This document shows, piece by piece, positions 23,626 through 37,500 of a stretch of DNA of 64,000 nucleotides. The notes under the pieces are model-generated. The model ran no database searches, was not told the origin of the DNA, and saw only the letters and a program-made list of their open reading frames with translations. The translations under genes were made by a program, and so were the position numbers. The first letter of the stretch is position 1. Each line of letters begins with the position of its first letter. Origin of the DNA: Pseudoscleropodium purum (lineage: Eukaryota > Streptophyta > Bryopsida > Hypnales > Brachytheciaceae); the NCBI GenBank assembly GCA_963969395.1, contig OZ017804.1, positions 1,550,001 through 1,614,000 on the forward strand, read 5' to 3'.

Positions 23626-24480
23626 AAGTAAGTGTTCTTTGTGGTGGGCATACATTGTGGTTTTTAGGGTTTTGAACTTGGTAGAGGATGGTACTATTTC
23701 ATAAACTGGACCAGTGGGCCACTTACAAGTTACTGCATGTGAGAAAGGTTTTCATCTTGTGCAGATTTATTTTTTCTTAGTGCCTGTCTACATTGTGCTA
23801 CGCTCATTGCCAGATTTTTCTGTGGCAGATTCTATAACTTCAGATTAACATGCACTCTCGTCATAATTGTTTGCCATATTTGTCTTTTGCCTCCATTGTG
23901 CTCTTGTATGGTCGCAGCATTTGAAGTGTATTCTCAGTGGTTAGAATTAGTTAGCACATGCAAAGGGGGTTTTAAATGGCTGTCTTTTGTTGCTGTCCCT
24001 GATTGGTGTAGGGAATGATGTGTGGGTGTCCACATATTCTTGAAGCTTCATAGGGTCCCACACAATTGGCTGTATTATTGAATGCATTTCTGATGGCTAG
24101 TGTTTACACTTGCACAGTTGCAGATTTGATTCCTCAACAATTCAATCTACACTTGGCAACAATTTTATGGTAGCAATGTACCCTCTGTCTATAATTTTCT
24201 TAAAACCCAATTTCATGATATGATTAACATCATAAAATATCATGATATGGTCCCCAAAGGTCAAACTGGTCACCGTGGAAATCATTTGTTTGTGTTCAGT
24301 GTGAATAGTAGACTTAGAAAAAATGCAAAAGCACTCATTTAAAGTCAAATTATTGTAAAAGATCTGTTCTTGTAAAGTATCCTTTGCGTCATTTATGGGT
24401 TAAGTCTAACGAAAGACCAAGGTGTGTTTATTGGCAATATAATTATTTTGGGCAAGTGCATGTGAGCTAAGATTTTCATA
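23626..24480. other. downstream flank of E2 pseudogene
   Basis: Less AT-biased sequence up to about 24120, probably the old 3' flank of the E2 gene, then AT-rich. No feature recognised. Confidence 0.4.
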
Positions 24481-24698
24481 TTTTTGGCCCAAATTTTAAA
24501 AGAAGGTGTGGACCAGGAATATCTTTCATGTGCACTAAATTTCAAGACATTTGGAAATAAGAGTAAAAAGTTATGACCTAATATGTAATTTATTTCTCAA
24601 TTCAAGTAGTGTGGGCAAATCTAAAAAAATCACTTTTTCCATAAACAAATTTTTTTAATTAATTTTGTGTGTGTCTATACATATATATGATTCAAAGC

Positions 24699-24753
<55 letters not shown>

Positions 24754-25385
24754 TCATTCCATTTTGATCAACAAGTCAAAAGTTATGAGGTGTTTTAGTT
24801 TGCTAGGGTCATGGATTCTCTATTCCAAAATAAACTTTGAAGTTCTTTATTGAACTTAATTTTCAATATTTTTGAAAATAAACACTATTAGGTGAAGATT
24901 GTTTATTACAACATTACAACCATTGGGATTAACATTTTTCCATTCCATAACTAAATTATTAACAATTTAGTATTTTGATTCATTCTCTACTTTTTTTTAC
25001 TTACTATTTTTTCCCTATATATTGTACAATTCCAAATGATCTGAAATTTTTTAAGCTTGTAGCCAACTTGCCTTGAAGAATGAATTCAAAGAATTGCAAC
25101 CATTTTGGACATTTTTTCATACAAATGTGACTTTGTGAAGTGCAGCTGCCTGGTTTTTGTAGGGCCATAAAAAGGCTTTTTGTCAATTAAAACGCTGATA
25201 TCTTGCAATCTACATAGTGGAAATTTCTGAAATTTTTTCCACATCTTCTAAAATTATCATACTATAAGATATTGTAGTTGGATGTATCCAAAAAAATTAA
25301 TTTTTTTTTATACTTGTCTTAAAAATGGCAATTTTGGAGTGTTTTTAGTGATAACATAGTCAAGGAACTTTAGGGATTAAAGTCT
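24481..25385. repeat. dispersed repeat, copy 1 (about 0.9 kb)
   Basis: Collinear in the same orientation with 30597-31442. Shared words in order include AGAAGGTGTGGAC, GAATATCTTTCAT, GAATCATTCCATTTTGATCA, AGTCAAAAGTTATGAGG, CCAAATGATCTGAAATTTTT and ATATCTTGCAATC. This copy contains an (AT)n run at about 24701-24750 that the other lacks. No coding content. Confidence 0.8.
24701..24750. repeat. (AT)n microsatellite
   Basis: About 25 uninterrupted AT units inside the dispersed repeat copy. Confidence 0.95.
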
Positions 25386-25480
25386 AAAACAAACATCAAC
25401 ACTCCAATCCCAAAGGATTTTTGAATACTTGAGTTGTGATGGTCAATGTGAATATTTATAATGTGCAATTTTAATGAGGG

Positions 25481-25704
25481 TTGCTATTTTGTGAGCATAG
25501 GAGTGTGAGCCTATGAGCCTAGAATACTACACACCTATATTATAGGTGTATACACTATAGAAACCATCAATGATTATAGGATACATATGTTACAAATATT
25601 CATATTATAGGTGTTTATAATACATACACCTTCTATAGTGTGTGGTATCTATATTATAGGCTCAATGCTCACAAGCTCGCATTCTTGGGCTCACATACTA
25701 GCAC
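25481..25704. mobile_element. MITE of TGCTAGTATGTGAGC family, copy 1
   Basis: Left end TTGCTATTTTGTGAGC; right end inverted GTGCTAGTATGTGAGC. The interior has repeated TATTATAGGTGT-like words. Two other copies lie at 43118-43340 and 55254-55558. No ORF. Confidence 0.75.
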
Positions 25705-28700
25705 CATTGCAATTTTTAACTATTAAAGCATTTCATAAGCATGAAATGGATTGTTTGTATTTGAAAATGGGTAATAAATTGAAATGTTTTTTTTGGTAGT
25801 TTTAAATTTCTTGTGGATTTTATTTATTTTTAAGTCCTTTGTATAATAGATTTGAATTTTTAAATGGGCATATTTTCTGAAAAGAAGAAAAATAATTTTG
25901 AAGGCTCCAATACTTATGATTGTTATGAAAGCTTTCTTTAAATGGTTGATTTAGTGTTATGAAAGCTCTCTTTAGTGAATCAACTAGTAACAAATATTGA
26001 AACACCCAACCATGCATCTACTTTGGTTTACTTCAAAACCTTCATTTTAAATTCCAGCTTTTTTGGCCTTTTTGTTTTGTAAATTAATTGAAATCCAATG
26101 GCCAAAGTTTTTCATTGGTTCTCTTAAAATCTTTTGAACTCCTTTAATTAAAAAGACTCTATGAAGCTTCAATTTTAGACCTCCGACTTTGAAATTTTAT
26201 TATTTTTGTCTTGGCTTCATTCCACTACTTTTGTCTTGGTTTCGTTCCATCATTTTTGTATGAACATCATTCCATTTTTTTCGTCATGACTTCAATTTTA
26301 GTCATGATGGCTCAATAGCACCTTGTGGTTGCAAAGTGAACCCTATCTATGCTAATACAAAAATTCCAAAGGTTACTCCAAAAATCAAGGTAAACTAATT
26401 TCAACCTAAAGGTCATCACTAGAATTTAGATTTTATGAAATAGATTGATAAAATTTTGGTTATATTGATTATTTTAGAATTTTTGGAGGAAAAAACAAAT
26501 AAATGCAATTTTAGAAATATATAAATTTGAATATACATATCCAAATAATTTGAAACTTTGGTAAAAATGAAGGTTTGAATGAAAAATAATATATTGTAGA
26601 AGAGAATCTCCATGTGTTAAAATATATATAATAGAATATTGTATGTATTTCTTAGTACGTTGTATATGAAAACTTTAAAATCCTATTTAAAATTCTAAAT
26701 TCCTTGGGAAGATCTAAGTTAAGAAGGTATTTGATGCAAGTCTATTTTGCCTTATTTTTTGTATTGAAAATCACCATATTTTTATATAAAAAGTTACAAG
26801 GGGCATATTTTCAATACTCTATGGTTTTTGTAAATTCATTCATGTAGATTTTTAGGTGGAGCTATCTTAAATACAAAATTTAAAAGTTCAATTTTTTCCG
26901 CACCCACCCTTCTTTACAAAATTGTATGAAGTTTATACCATGGAACCAACAACAATCAATTCAATTCAAGTGCCATTGACCAAGTACCCATTTTTATCTT
27001 CTAAAGGCCAATCATATGTTGAATGGACAATTGAAAATCTAGATAGGTTCCTATGAAGTCAATTTAACTTGGATGTTTACAAAATTTTAACACAAGGTGT
27101 GAACATGTATTTCCTAAGTGATCCAAATATAATTTCTTTCCAATTAGGTTCCCAAATCAAAAGTTATGCTTCTAAAATTTTTTTGGCAACCTAGGCAATT
27201 TGGACATCTTTTGGGCATCTTTTGCAAAAACACTCATCAACTTCTGAAATTTGGCATTTATGAACTAATAAAACATGGCATACAATAGTCTAAAAAAAAT
27301 TAGTTCTCAAATCACATTTGAAGATAAGTCAAACTTTGTTAGCTATATTGAGGCGACTTTATAAAAAAAAATTCTTCTAACTTCAAGCCCTATTATCTTG
27401 CAATTAGTGAAGTCGCAATTCTTGAAATTTTTTCCACATGTTCCAAATGTCTATCTTAAGGGTGAATGCATGGTTAAGTGACTCACTTTTTGTGTCACAA
27501 TGCTATTTTCAGGAGGTATTTGTATTGTAAGATGAAATAGACATAGTAATTTCATGTTTTTGAATGTAAATTTTTCTTTTTTAAAAATAAATAAATAAAT
27601 AATATATATATACATATGTGCATATAACTTTATTATGTTGAAAATTGTGCTTGATTCTTTTAAGGTTCATCTTAAATTATAGTGCTTAGGGACTTTGAAG
27701 GATTAATTTTGTAACATTCCCTTGTGCACAAAATCTTCTTTGGAATTTGTTTATAAAGAATAGAAACCCATTACTAGAATATCAACTTATCATGTGTTGT
27801 GTGTTAGGTTTAAAGGCTTAAAATTCATTTCCTTTTAAGTAGAATCATTTGTAGAAGTGTACTTATAGACTTTTAAAGCATCCGATTTTAGCTTCTTTTT
27901 TCAAAGTTCATATAAAGGTCAAAAAAAGGTATTTTTTATTTTTGTTTTAAGAAATCCATATGGAAAGGAAATCTTTAGGTAGGTTTGATGTTGAAAATCT
28001 AATGGATGAACATGTCAATGAATGAACATCCATTAATTCATTCGATGTACCAAAAATTCATCAATATATAAACTTCTACATTGTCATCCATGATCCACTC
28101 AACTGTGCATTTACTCTTAAGTGTTTTTACATTTTCAATTTAAAATAAAAAATTTCCTCATTGCACAAGAAATCATCAAAAAATGCCTAGCATATTGCTA
28201 ATACACTTAACCTCCTTTCATTGCAAGTTGATATAAAGTAAACTAAACTTTATATTTGCTTTTGAATTTTTTACACAAGTGAACCTAATAACATATTATT
28301 GTGAATGGTCATAATCTTCATTTTATATAGAGCAAAAATTTTACTTGAAGAAGGCTCAAAATCTTCTGACTATGTGTTATAGGAATGAAAAAAAAATTCT
28401 CACTTTAAAAGTAATAATCTTTCAATCCAAGTGGTCAAATGGGCTGAAATTATTTCTACACATTGCTTGTCTTATTTTATATATATATATAAACATATTA
28501 TGGATAATGCACCAAAAATTGGCAATTTTAGACTTTTCCTCTTCCCAAACACCCTCTTTGCTTTAGGAGTCAATAACATGTTTACCATTGAACACTTCAA
28601 AATCCCCACTAGAGCTATTCCATGAACATCCTATTCAATTTGAATAGACTATAATTGCCCTATCCTCATGTTATACAATTTTTAGTTTTTTGAACCTATT

Positions 28701-30596
28701 ATGGTAAACCTCTTTATTAATGCAATCATTGCAATGTGACAATTTTTGTCACTTGAAATCAATGTTTTACAATTACACTTAACTTTTTTGATATATACAC
28801 TATTGGTACCATAGCACAATTTCAGTCAACTACCATTCATTGGAGATTTTTATGATTGTGTCTATTTTAACATCCACCTAACATTATTTATCCATAGCTA
28901 TACTCATTATACTATGAAAAATTTGCACAAATCCCTATCTGTTAAGGCTAGCTTATTAATAAAATTTCCTAATAGTACATGATGTTTTTATATAGCCTAA
29001 TTTATATATAGAGAGCTGTAGTATTTTATAGACCTTATAGTAGCCTTATATATTATGTAAAGTTTTTCCCCTTTGAATTAAATAGACCACTATAATTTTC
29101 TAAAAATCAATAGTGATTACCTTAGGCCTAAATTCTACATCCTAAACCTGTAATGTCTTAAAATAAAATATTTTATTTCATTAAACAATTTTCATCTTGA
29201 ATTATGCAACTATTTCATACTAACATTGAACCATGTATCTAATACACCATTTGCCTTGTCTATGACTATGTTTGAGTTTCCAAACAATTTAATGAGTACA
29301 TTGGTTTTCAATTTTGTTTAGGGGCTAACCTTATGAGGTTGTAGGAGTGAGAAAATGACTTATTAATGATTTCATATGAACATTTGCAAATGAAGAACTT
29401 GTTTTCATCCAATTTTTTCTAAATTCTTCCTTGTATGCATTTGTAGTAGATGATGTTAGAAATTTTCTTGTTGCAATACCAATTATTTTATAGAAAAAAG
29501 ATGATTAATTCATGATAAGAAGAGACCATTTTTCTCGTGAATTTTCGCAATTTCTAATTGTCTACATTAAATATGAAATTATCCATGAAAATGATCATAT
29601 TTTTATCTCATGTAATGAAATGAAAGTAATCAATTGTATCTTATAGTCTAGATTAAAATTATAAAAAAATTCTATAAAATTTTAAATCAATTTCACGAAA
29701 TTTTAGTAGTTTTACAAATTATATTCAAAGTCAACTTGCCAAAAAACATTAATACATAAATGTTCATGGGATGTTTTGGGACTTTAATGAAGTACAAGAA
29801 GGCCATTTGCAATTTCAATTTTATGATTATACATTTGGATTTTACTCATAGATGCATACAAAGATTGTTTTGAATGCAAGATAAATTTCATAGAATTTGA
29901 ATTAGTAGTTACAAAGTTATGCCTAGTCTAGTTTGTTTGTTCATAACATAGGTAATCTTTTCATATATTTGAATTTTTTTTTCTTATAGCTTATTCATGA
30001 ATTTTCAATTAAATTTAAAAGCAAGTCAATAACTTGCAAAAGTTGTGAAACAAAAACATTTTGCAAGAATTTTTTGAAAGATGAACTGTACACATCAAAT
30101 GTGATATAAAAAATTTATCTTCAAAGTTTCAAAGTATACATCTAACTATCAATGAGTTTCTTATTTGGAAATTTTAAAACAATATATTCAAATGTATTTA
30201 GACGCTATATGATGTTGTGGTTGGATAAAAAGAACATTCCAAGTAAGACAAGATTTTAGCTATATAGGTTGAGATTAAAATACAGCCTTCTTCATAATTC
30301 TACAACTACTTAGTCAAACCAGGCTCAAATTGATGTGCTAGAAATCTAATAACATGACACATTTAAAAATTAATTAATTATGTATATTATTTTGATTTAT
30401 TTTATAAAGACCTTGCTTAATATTTTAAAAGCCCAATGTAGGCTTTCCAATCCATTAGGGGTTAAAGTGTCATATATAGACATCTTTCAATCTTCATAAA
30501 AACTTAGAACCATTCATTAATCCCTAAAGGACTGACCTGCGTTTTTTGGTTGTATAGATTTTGCAAGATAGGTCATTGTAATAAAAAATTTCCATA
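25705..30596. other. AT-rich intergenic DNA with weak repeats
   Basis: No gene found. A degenerate tandem of about 25 bp (TTTTGTCTTGGCTTCATTCCA) lies at about 26200-26310. A stretch near 27131-27200 resembles 63538-63610 (ATAATTT, CCAATTAGG, ATCAAAAG.TATGCT), suggesting another old dispersed repeat. Short AAAT and AT runs occur near 27588-27610. Confidence 0.4.
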
Positions 30597-31442
30597 TTTT
30601 AGGCTGAAATTTTAGTAGAAGGTGTGGACAAGGAATATCTTTCATATGCAACAAATTTCATGACCTTTGGAAATAGGAGTCAAAAGTTATAGCCTAATAT
30701 GTTACTTTGTTTCATAACTGGGCAGTTTGGGCAGATTAGAAAAAATCTTTTTTTTCAGAAACCAAAATTTGAAATTGGTTTTTTAGATTCATATATACAA
30801 AGAAAGCTTTGAATCATTCCATTTTGATCAACGAGTCAAAAGTTATGAGGATTTTTTGTATGCGAGCAATTATGAATTCCCTACTCTAAAATAATCTTTG
30901 AAATCCTCTTACCCAATTTTTAATGTTTTTGAAAAAGAAAAATCTAAGTAACTTGTTTATTACATCATTTCAACCATTGGGATTTTTATTTTTCAATTCC
31001 ATATTTAAATTTTCAATAATTTAGTATTTTGAATCATTGTCTACCACTATCTGCTTACTATTTTTCTCCTATATCTTGTACTATTCCAAATGATCTGAAA
31101 TTTTTCAAGCATGTGGACAACTTGTCTAGGAAAAATAATCCACAGAAGCATTTTCATTTTGGTCATTTTTTCATAGAAAAGTGAACTTGAGAAGTGCACC
31201 TGCTCGGCTTTCTCTAGGGCAAAAAAAAATGATTTTAGTGAATTTGAATGCTTATATCTTGCAATCCACACAGTGGAAATGTCTGAAATTTTTATTACAT
31301 GTTTTTGATACCACATATTATAAGATCCTATGGTTACATGTGTCAAAAAAAAATTCATAAAATTGCTACTTGAACTAAAAATGGCAATTTTTGAGCTTTT
31401 TCAGTGAAAACATGACCATGGAACTTTAGAGGTTAAAGTCTC
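30597..31442. repeat. dispersed repeat, copy 2
   Basis: Collinear partner of 24481-25385 (see that entry), about 0.85 kb, same strand and diverged by substitutions and small indels. The minus-strand ORF inside at 31047-31358 is accidental: it reads the repeat and is not conserved in copy 1. Confidence 0.8.
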
Positions 31443-32640
31443 TATCTCAAAGCTATACTTTTGCTATATGTAAAGTTGAAGACATTCAATAGTAATGGTT
31501 CAAAGTTGTATCGAAAATGCTTCAAAATATCCCTATATGACAAAATTAGAAGGGTGAATGATTGCAAATACTACTTTATATTCTTACTTCTTTACAAAGG
31601 TGCCATATATTTTTGAGGTTCATAGAATAATGATGCATTTGTAATCTATTCCATCAAATTACTCAAAAACAACAATCACTCTTATCATTTACACTAATAG
31701 ACTCAATGTTCATAGAAGATCAACCTCATTGCAAGTATGATTATCTCAAAAAGTCAATTGTTATGTCCAAGGGTCTATATAAAATCCAATGATGTCAAAG
31801 AATGACTTATTTTTTGGAAGAGGTAAAGTAAAAACCACTAACATCAAAGAATCAATATAACTCTCTTATATCTAATTTTAGTTTCAGTCCTTTATCATCA
31901 AAAATCACTTTTTTTTTTGTTGGTCTTTGGTGAGACCTTTGTTAGCTTCACTAGCTTTGATGGTGGAAAATAAAAAAAATACTACATCCAAATGATTATT
32001 TAATATGGGAAAAATTGGCCTACATAAAAATTAGGTCATTGGTTTAATTTTCCATACTAATATTGTTTGCAAGGGGGACTCCCTAGTACTACATTTGTTC
32101 ACATGGGGAGTGTGTTTTTCCACTTGTTTCTAATGAGAAATGGTATATATTCCCAGTGGAATCATCCTAGGCTACAATGGTTGATGTATCATGTCTCTTC
32201 TTGTTGTAGTCTTTGAAAGCCCTATATTTCAAAATAATAATAATAATAATAATAAATAGTTGTGGAGGCAGTGGAGCACTAAAGAATGACACTTTTTTGT
32301 CCATTTAGAAAAAGCACCATTAACTAATCATTTTGTGAGTTTTCACATTATGTCTTGTGCCTTTTCATCTTCCCATTTGTATTGTCATTCCCATATGTCC
32401 CCCTGTGTCTTTTTGTCTTGCCTCTTTAATGCATGAAATTTAGTAATACAAACTAGGTAAAATATCAATACTAACCAATCCCACACCTTTAAGCAAAATT
32501 GAAGCTATTATTTTGAGTCCAAATGCTCCAAAGTATTGATCTATTGTCAACTACAATACATAATGGCTATAATGCATGTAAATTTAATGGCTACATATAG
32601 TGACTCTACATTGGCTTCTTTGGAGTTTGTCTCCATACAA
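31443..32640. other. AT-rich intergenic DNA
   Basis: No gene recognised. An (AAT)n microsatellite lies at about 32231-32256. The sequence ends at the first unit of the 92-bp array. Confidence 0.45.
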
Positions 32641-33561
32641 GCATCTCACGGTTCTTGACATTTTGAGAAAGTGTAGACCACTCTTGCATGTCACATTAGG
32701 AAGATAATTTTGGAACGTCCAGAGTGGTAGTTCCATCTCATGATTCTTGACATTTTGAGAAAGTGTAGACCACTCTTGCATGTCACATTAGGAAGATCAT
32801 TTTGGAATGGACAAAGTGGTAGTTCTATCTCACGATTCTTGACATTTTGAGAAAGTGTAGACCACTCTTGCATGTCACATTAAGAAGATCATTTTGGAAC
32901 GGACAAAGTGGTAGTTCCATCTCATGATTCTTGACATTTTGAGAAAGTGTAGACCACTCTTGCATGTCACATTAGGAAGATCATTTTGGAATGGACAAAG
33001 TGGTAGCTCTATCTCACGATTCTTGACATTTTGAGAAAGTGTAGACCACTCTTGCATGTCACATTAAGAAGATAATTTTGGAACGGACAAAGTGGTAGTT
33101 CCATCTCATGATTCTTGACATTTTGAGAAAGTGTAGACCACTCTTGCATGTCACATTAGGAAGATCATTTTGGAATGGACAAAGTGGTAGCTCTATCTCA
33201 TGATTCTTGACATTTTGAGAAAGTGTAGACCACTCTTGCATGTCATATTAGGAAGATAATTTTGGAACGGACAAAGTGGTAGTTCCATCTCATGATTCTT
33301 GACATTTTGAGAAAGTGGAGACCACTCTTGCATGTCACATTAGGAAGATCATTTTGGAATGGACAAAGTGGTAGTTCCATCTCATGATTCTTGACATTTT
33401 GAGAAAGTGTAGACCACTCTTGCATGTCACATTAGGAAGATCATTTTGGAACGGACAAAGTGGTAGTTCCATCTCATGATTCTTGACATTTTGAGAAAGT
33501 GTAGACCACTCTTGCATGTCACATTAGGAAGATCATATTGGAACGGACAGAGTGGTAGTTT
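32640..33561. repeat. 92-bp tandem array with 184-bp higher-order period
   Basis: Ten units of exactly 92 bp, with no internal indels, between a partial unit at the left and one breaking off at 33561. Each has GATTCTTGACATTTTGAG and AGACCACTCTTGCATGTCA. Odd units mostly carry GGAACGG with GTTCCATC; even units mostly carry GGAATGG with TCTATC, so the true unit is a 184-bp dimer. The type mixing fades at the right end. Overlapping minus-strand ORFs of 60 codons inside are products of the repeat, not genes. The array starts about 0.96 kb downstream of the CPL3-like stop codon. Confidence 0.95.
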
Positions 33562-34522
33562 TAACAGCTGGCTAAAACCGGATTTCAAACTCACTAGAAT
33601 TTTCAAATTTTGGATGAAATTTTGTAAGAATGAAAGCGTAATCATCCGAGACCATCCATCTGGACGAGAACGCTACAGTGGATTGTGACATTAATAACAG
33701 AGATACGGTAGACATCTCAGATACTACGACTGTTCTGCAAGGTACGCTCTTCATGAAACTGACCGACGTTCGGAAGTTGTAGTAGGTTTCTGGCGATAGT
33801 GTGCTAAGTAAAGTTACTTACTGCTACTGCTGCTGCTGTTAGTTAGTGAGTAAGTTAGTGAGTGTGAAATTGACCTGTGCTAACAAAGAATTGTCTTCAG
33901 TTGTGGTTCGTTGGTAACTAAACTATCATATTTTTCTAGGCGACTCAGTCGCGATTTTCAGGATTGTAAGACAAACAGCACCCACCCCCTCAGGACAATT
34001 GAGTTACAGAATGTGTTGGGCGTCGAGTTCTGGACGGTATCAGTACAGGTGTCAGCAGCTCAGGATGCCTGCCCGGCTTGCAGCATTCTTACATCAGGGA
34101 TTCACTAAACTGCTGCTGACATGGAATAGTCGGGGAAAACGAATAAACGGCAGGGAAACTGAAAATAAGGACTTCGGTATAACCGGGCTGTAGTTTCTGC
34201 TATTGCGCAGTTCATATAAAAGATTCCAGGTATGTAACTATGTCTCTAGTCTGCGAAGCTCTAACTATGCTCTTCGTCAGACTGTACCACCGCACCGAAG
34301 CTGAGCCATTTCCATTGCTTACCTCTGGGAGGGCCTGTTCCGTTGATGGAATTTTTTTTTACCTAGGCGAAACCGTTGGTGAAGCAGTCGTGGAGGGTGC
34401 GAAGGGTGATAAGTGTATGGGAAACCAAAAATGACGAGACAGAAAAGAGGAGTTGTTGTATGAGGTTCCTGATTTGCGAGGCAAGCGGGGCAATGCCCAC
34501 AAATGCGGACCTCATTCAAGGG
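33562..34522. other. 3' flank of CPL3-like gene
   Basis: GC-moderate sequence between the stop codon of the CPL3-like gene and the tandem array. It should contain the 3' UTR and polyadenylation site. Small repeats of GCTGCT and TTAGTGAG lie near 33825-33865. Short plus-strand ORFs here overlap in several frames and look accidental. Confidence 0.45.
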
Positions 34523-37500
34523 CTAAGGAGGGACTGGGAAATCCTGCTCGTTTGCACGTCGATACAAGATTGCCGAAGCTTCCAGCCTGCATTGTCGTAA
34601 CAACACGTCAGCCCAAATTCAAGAATAAAACACCTGCACACCTTCCCACAATTAGTAAACCACAAAGGGATCTCAACGGAAAGTGTCAAAAGAGCGCTGC
34701 CACTATCCAGCTTACCATGCAGGTCTAACAACAGGTCTTCCAGTTGCCGATGCCCAGTTCACCTGCAAAAGTGGATCATCAGGCAGCAGTATAAGCGGGG
34801 TATGCTGACAAATATTTTTGTGCTGAAATCTTCATCATTGCAGAAACACTTAGACCTGAGAATTTGGCTCGGTAGAATGCCATTAAAAATACCTTATCAG
34901 TGCCAAGGGATATCGCAACTACATGAGTGACCTTGTCATTGATGTGGAGACAACAACTCGCTCCGAATTGCTCAGCCAGTCTCCACAGGGGGTGCATGTG
35001 AGGATTCACTTCGCCCACCGGAAAGATGCGACTAAATAGCACATGGCAGCCAGCTAGCACCATTCGCTGCTCGGCAGCAAGAATTAGCCGAACATCCACT
35101 TCTCGCAACCTCTTGTTACTAAAAAAATTCCTGTGAATTCTATCTATCACCTGGCATCAAAAGTAGATAAAGTAAGACTGGAGACCAAATTAGTATGATA
35201 ACTTCGCACGAAGACGTGAATATAAGTACAGCAATAAGTTCAGGATCCAACCGCCAAGGCTGATGACAGCATGCCATCTGCTGCTCTTTCATCGTGACCC
35301 ACTTCTAAAAGTGATGGACCAGGGAGCCCAAACTGACGCCTACTGCTTGGAAAGTACATGTATCTGCAGATAAGAGCCAGCACATGCATCAAAACGTTGT
35401 GAACCAAGTGGTACAATTTCGGAATCCTCCTATCAACAATTTGGATCGCAAAGTTCTTCCAAGAGCTTACCGCTCGACAACGATGAGATTCTCCCGATGA
35501 TGTGGCCAGACTCGAGATGAATCGTCAATAATGACCACTGCAGACTCCATACCCAGAACCCCATCAAGATCCTTGCTTTTGTCTAAACCATCAACTTCGT
35601 CACCTTTGGAGATAACCCGTCCCGCAAATAATGTACCCGTGGGATCCAACAACTTGGCCATTTCGGTTGCGTAAGCCTTGTTGCCCATTGTATACACGTG
35701 CAACTCGTACAATTCACTTGCCTGCACAAATACACACATCATCAGTGCCTAGTTCTGTACAATAGATGCCAGTGAAACTTAGAAACCCTTCGACATTTTA
35801 TCCATCAATGTAGATTAAGACATTATTCGCGAGACTATCAATGCCTTCGACTACAGACCTTTGCAAGGAATTTCCATATTCCAGGGCGCAACTTCGTCCA
35901 CATGCTCATATGTGGAAATCGGTATAGTTCCTGTTTCATGTGCCCTTCTCTACTGCCCCTGCTCCGTTCCATGCTTTCAACTGATCGTAGCCGTGCTTCC
36001 CACTCTGGTTCAATCTCTGCAAACTATCCTCATTGACGGTTGTAACTTGTTAGTCACCAAGTAGAAAGTACACTTGCTCACACGAACTGATTGACATAGA
36101 AAATATAAATGTATGCATAAGGGAGTTCACAATGGAATGAACCAAGTATATCTCTTCATCAAACTTGACTTGGGTATTGACCATTGCTCAAGATCCGTGT
36201 TGAAAGCAGGCGTTGCACCACGTGCCAACATAGTTACCTTGGCAGAGTTGAGTAATGTATGGTCAAGATCCAGAACGAGACAAAGCTTCCCAGCACTGAA
36301 CATTCGGTCTTGTTCTTGCATTCGTCGTTTCCTCTCATTCTGGATAACCACGCGCTGCGCCTCATCTAAATCTTCCAGCAAGTGCTCAAAGTCTCGATGC
36401 ATTTCGCTGCCACCCCAGTGACTCGGTCCAAATCGAGGTTTACGCAGTAAAGGATCCCAAGGGTCCAGGTGCTCTGAAACTTCTTCTTTGGTAGGCTCCC
36501 CAGAAGAAACTTCCCGAGCTTCATTTTCAGAGTTCTTAATTGATTCTCTCCCACTTTCTTTGTTTGTCTCATGAAACTGAGATTCTTCCTTTGATGCCAG
36601 AATTTTCTGCTCCGAAGGCAATTTTTTAGATGACATAATGTTACTCATTCCTTGGTTCATTTCGTTGGGGTTTAGGCGACCCGCTCTTTGATCGTGTGTG
36701 TTCCCCAAGGTATTAGTTAACGGCTGATGGATCAGAGTTTGAGGGGTAGGAGGGGGAGGCGAGTTGCGTTTTTTCTGTTGAGGGGTAACGCCTGAATCTG
36801 AAGCCTCGTTAACTGGAACATTTCTGTGATTCACGTGTACATTTTCAGCAGCACTTTCCAGCAGAATTCGGCGTGGATCTCGAGGCCTCATTCGGTGTCT
36901 GCCAGCATCCTGCTCCTCATATATGAAAAACAACAGGCCACAATGTTAGGCATCGATACAACCTCTCAAAGACAATTTCACATTTCTGACATTAAACGCT
37001 CTATAAAAGATTGAAGGGATCTTTACAAGCTGGCCTCAAGTTCAGATAGCAAGCTGGACTCAATACAAAAGCTGCATCACAGATTCGAAGATGACTACCA
37101 CCCTAAACGTCTCGGGTATGTCAAGCACCTCTTCTGCTGCCAGTCCTTCAGATTTCATTGAATTGTTGCTGGAAACATCTGAAGGCGGCTTGATTCGAAT
37201 ACTTGCTGTGATTCCTGAACCTACCATTTCAGATGACCCATTACCACTCGAGATCTCAATTCTCTTCACATTGATTCCTGCTTTCTCATCGTTCATGTTT
37301 CGCTTCCTGTCTGGAGGAGTTGGACTGTCCAAGTCTATATCCATAGCCTGTACCCCATTGTTCTCGTGACCAGGCGACATAGCAGCTCCCTCTTCCAACC
37401 AGCCTCCCAGAGCAAATACACCGACAGACGAATCCGAATTTTGCGCCTCATTACGAGAACCAGAAATCTTGAGTCGTTTTGATGGTTCTGCCACGCTGGC

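Noticed and set aside
32584..33645. Series of overlapping 60-codon minus-strand ORFs
   Set aside because: They are translations of the 92-bp tandem repeat at offsets of 92 or 184 bases and end at repeat-derived stops; no gene is implied.
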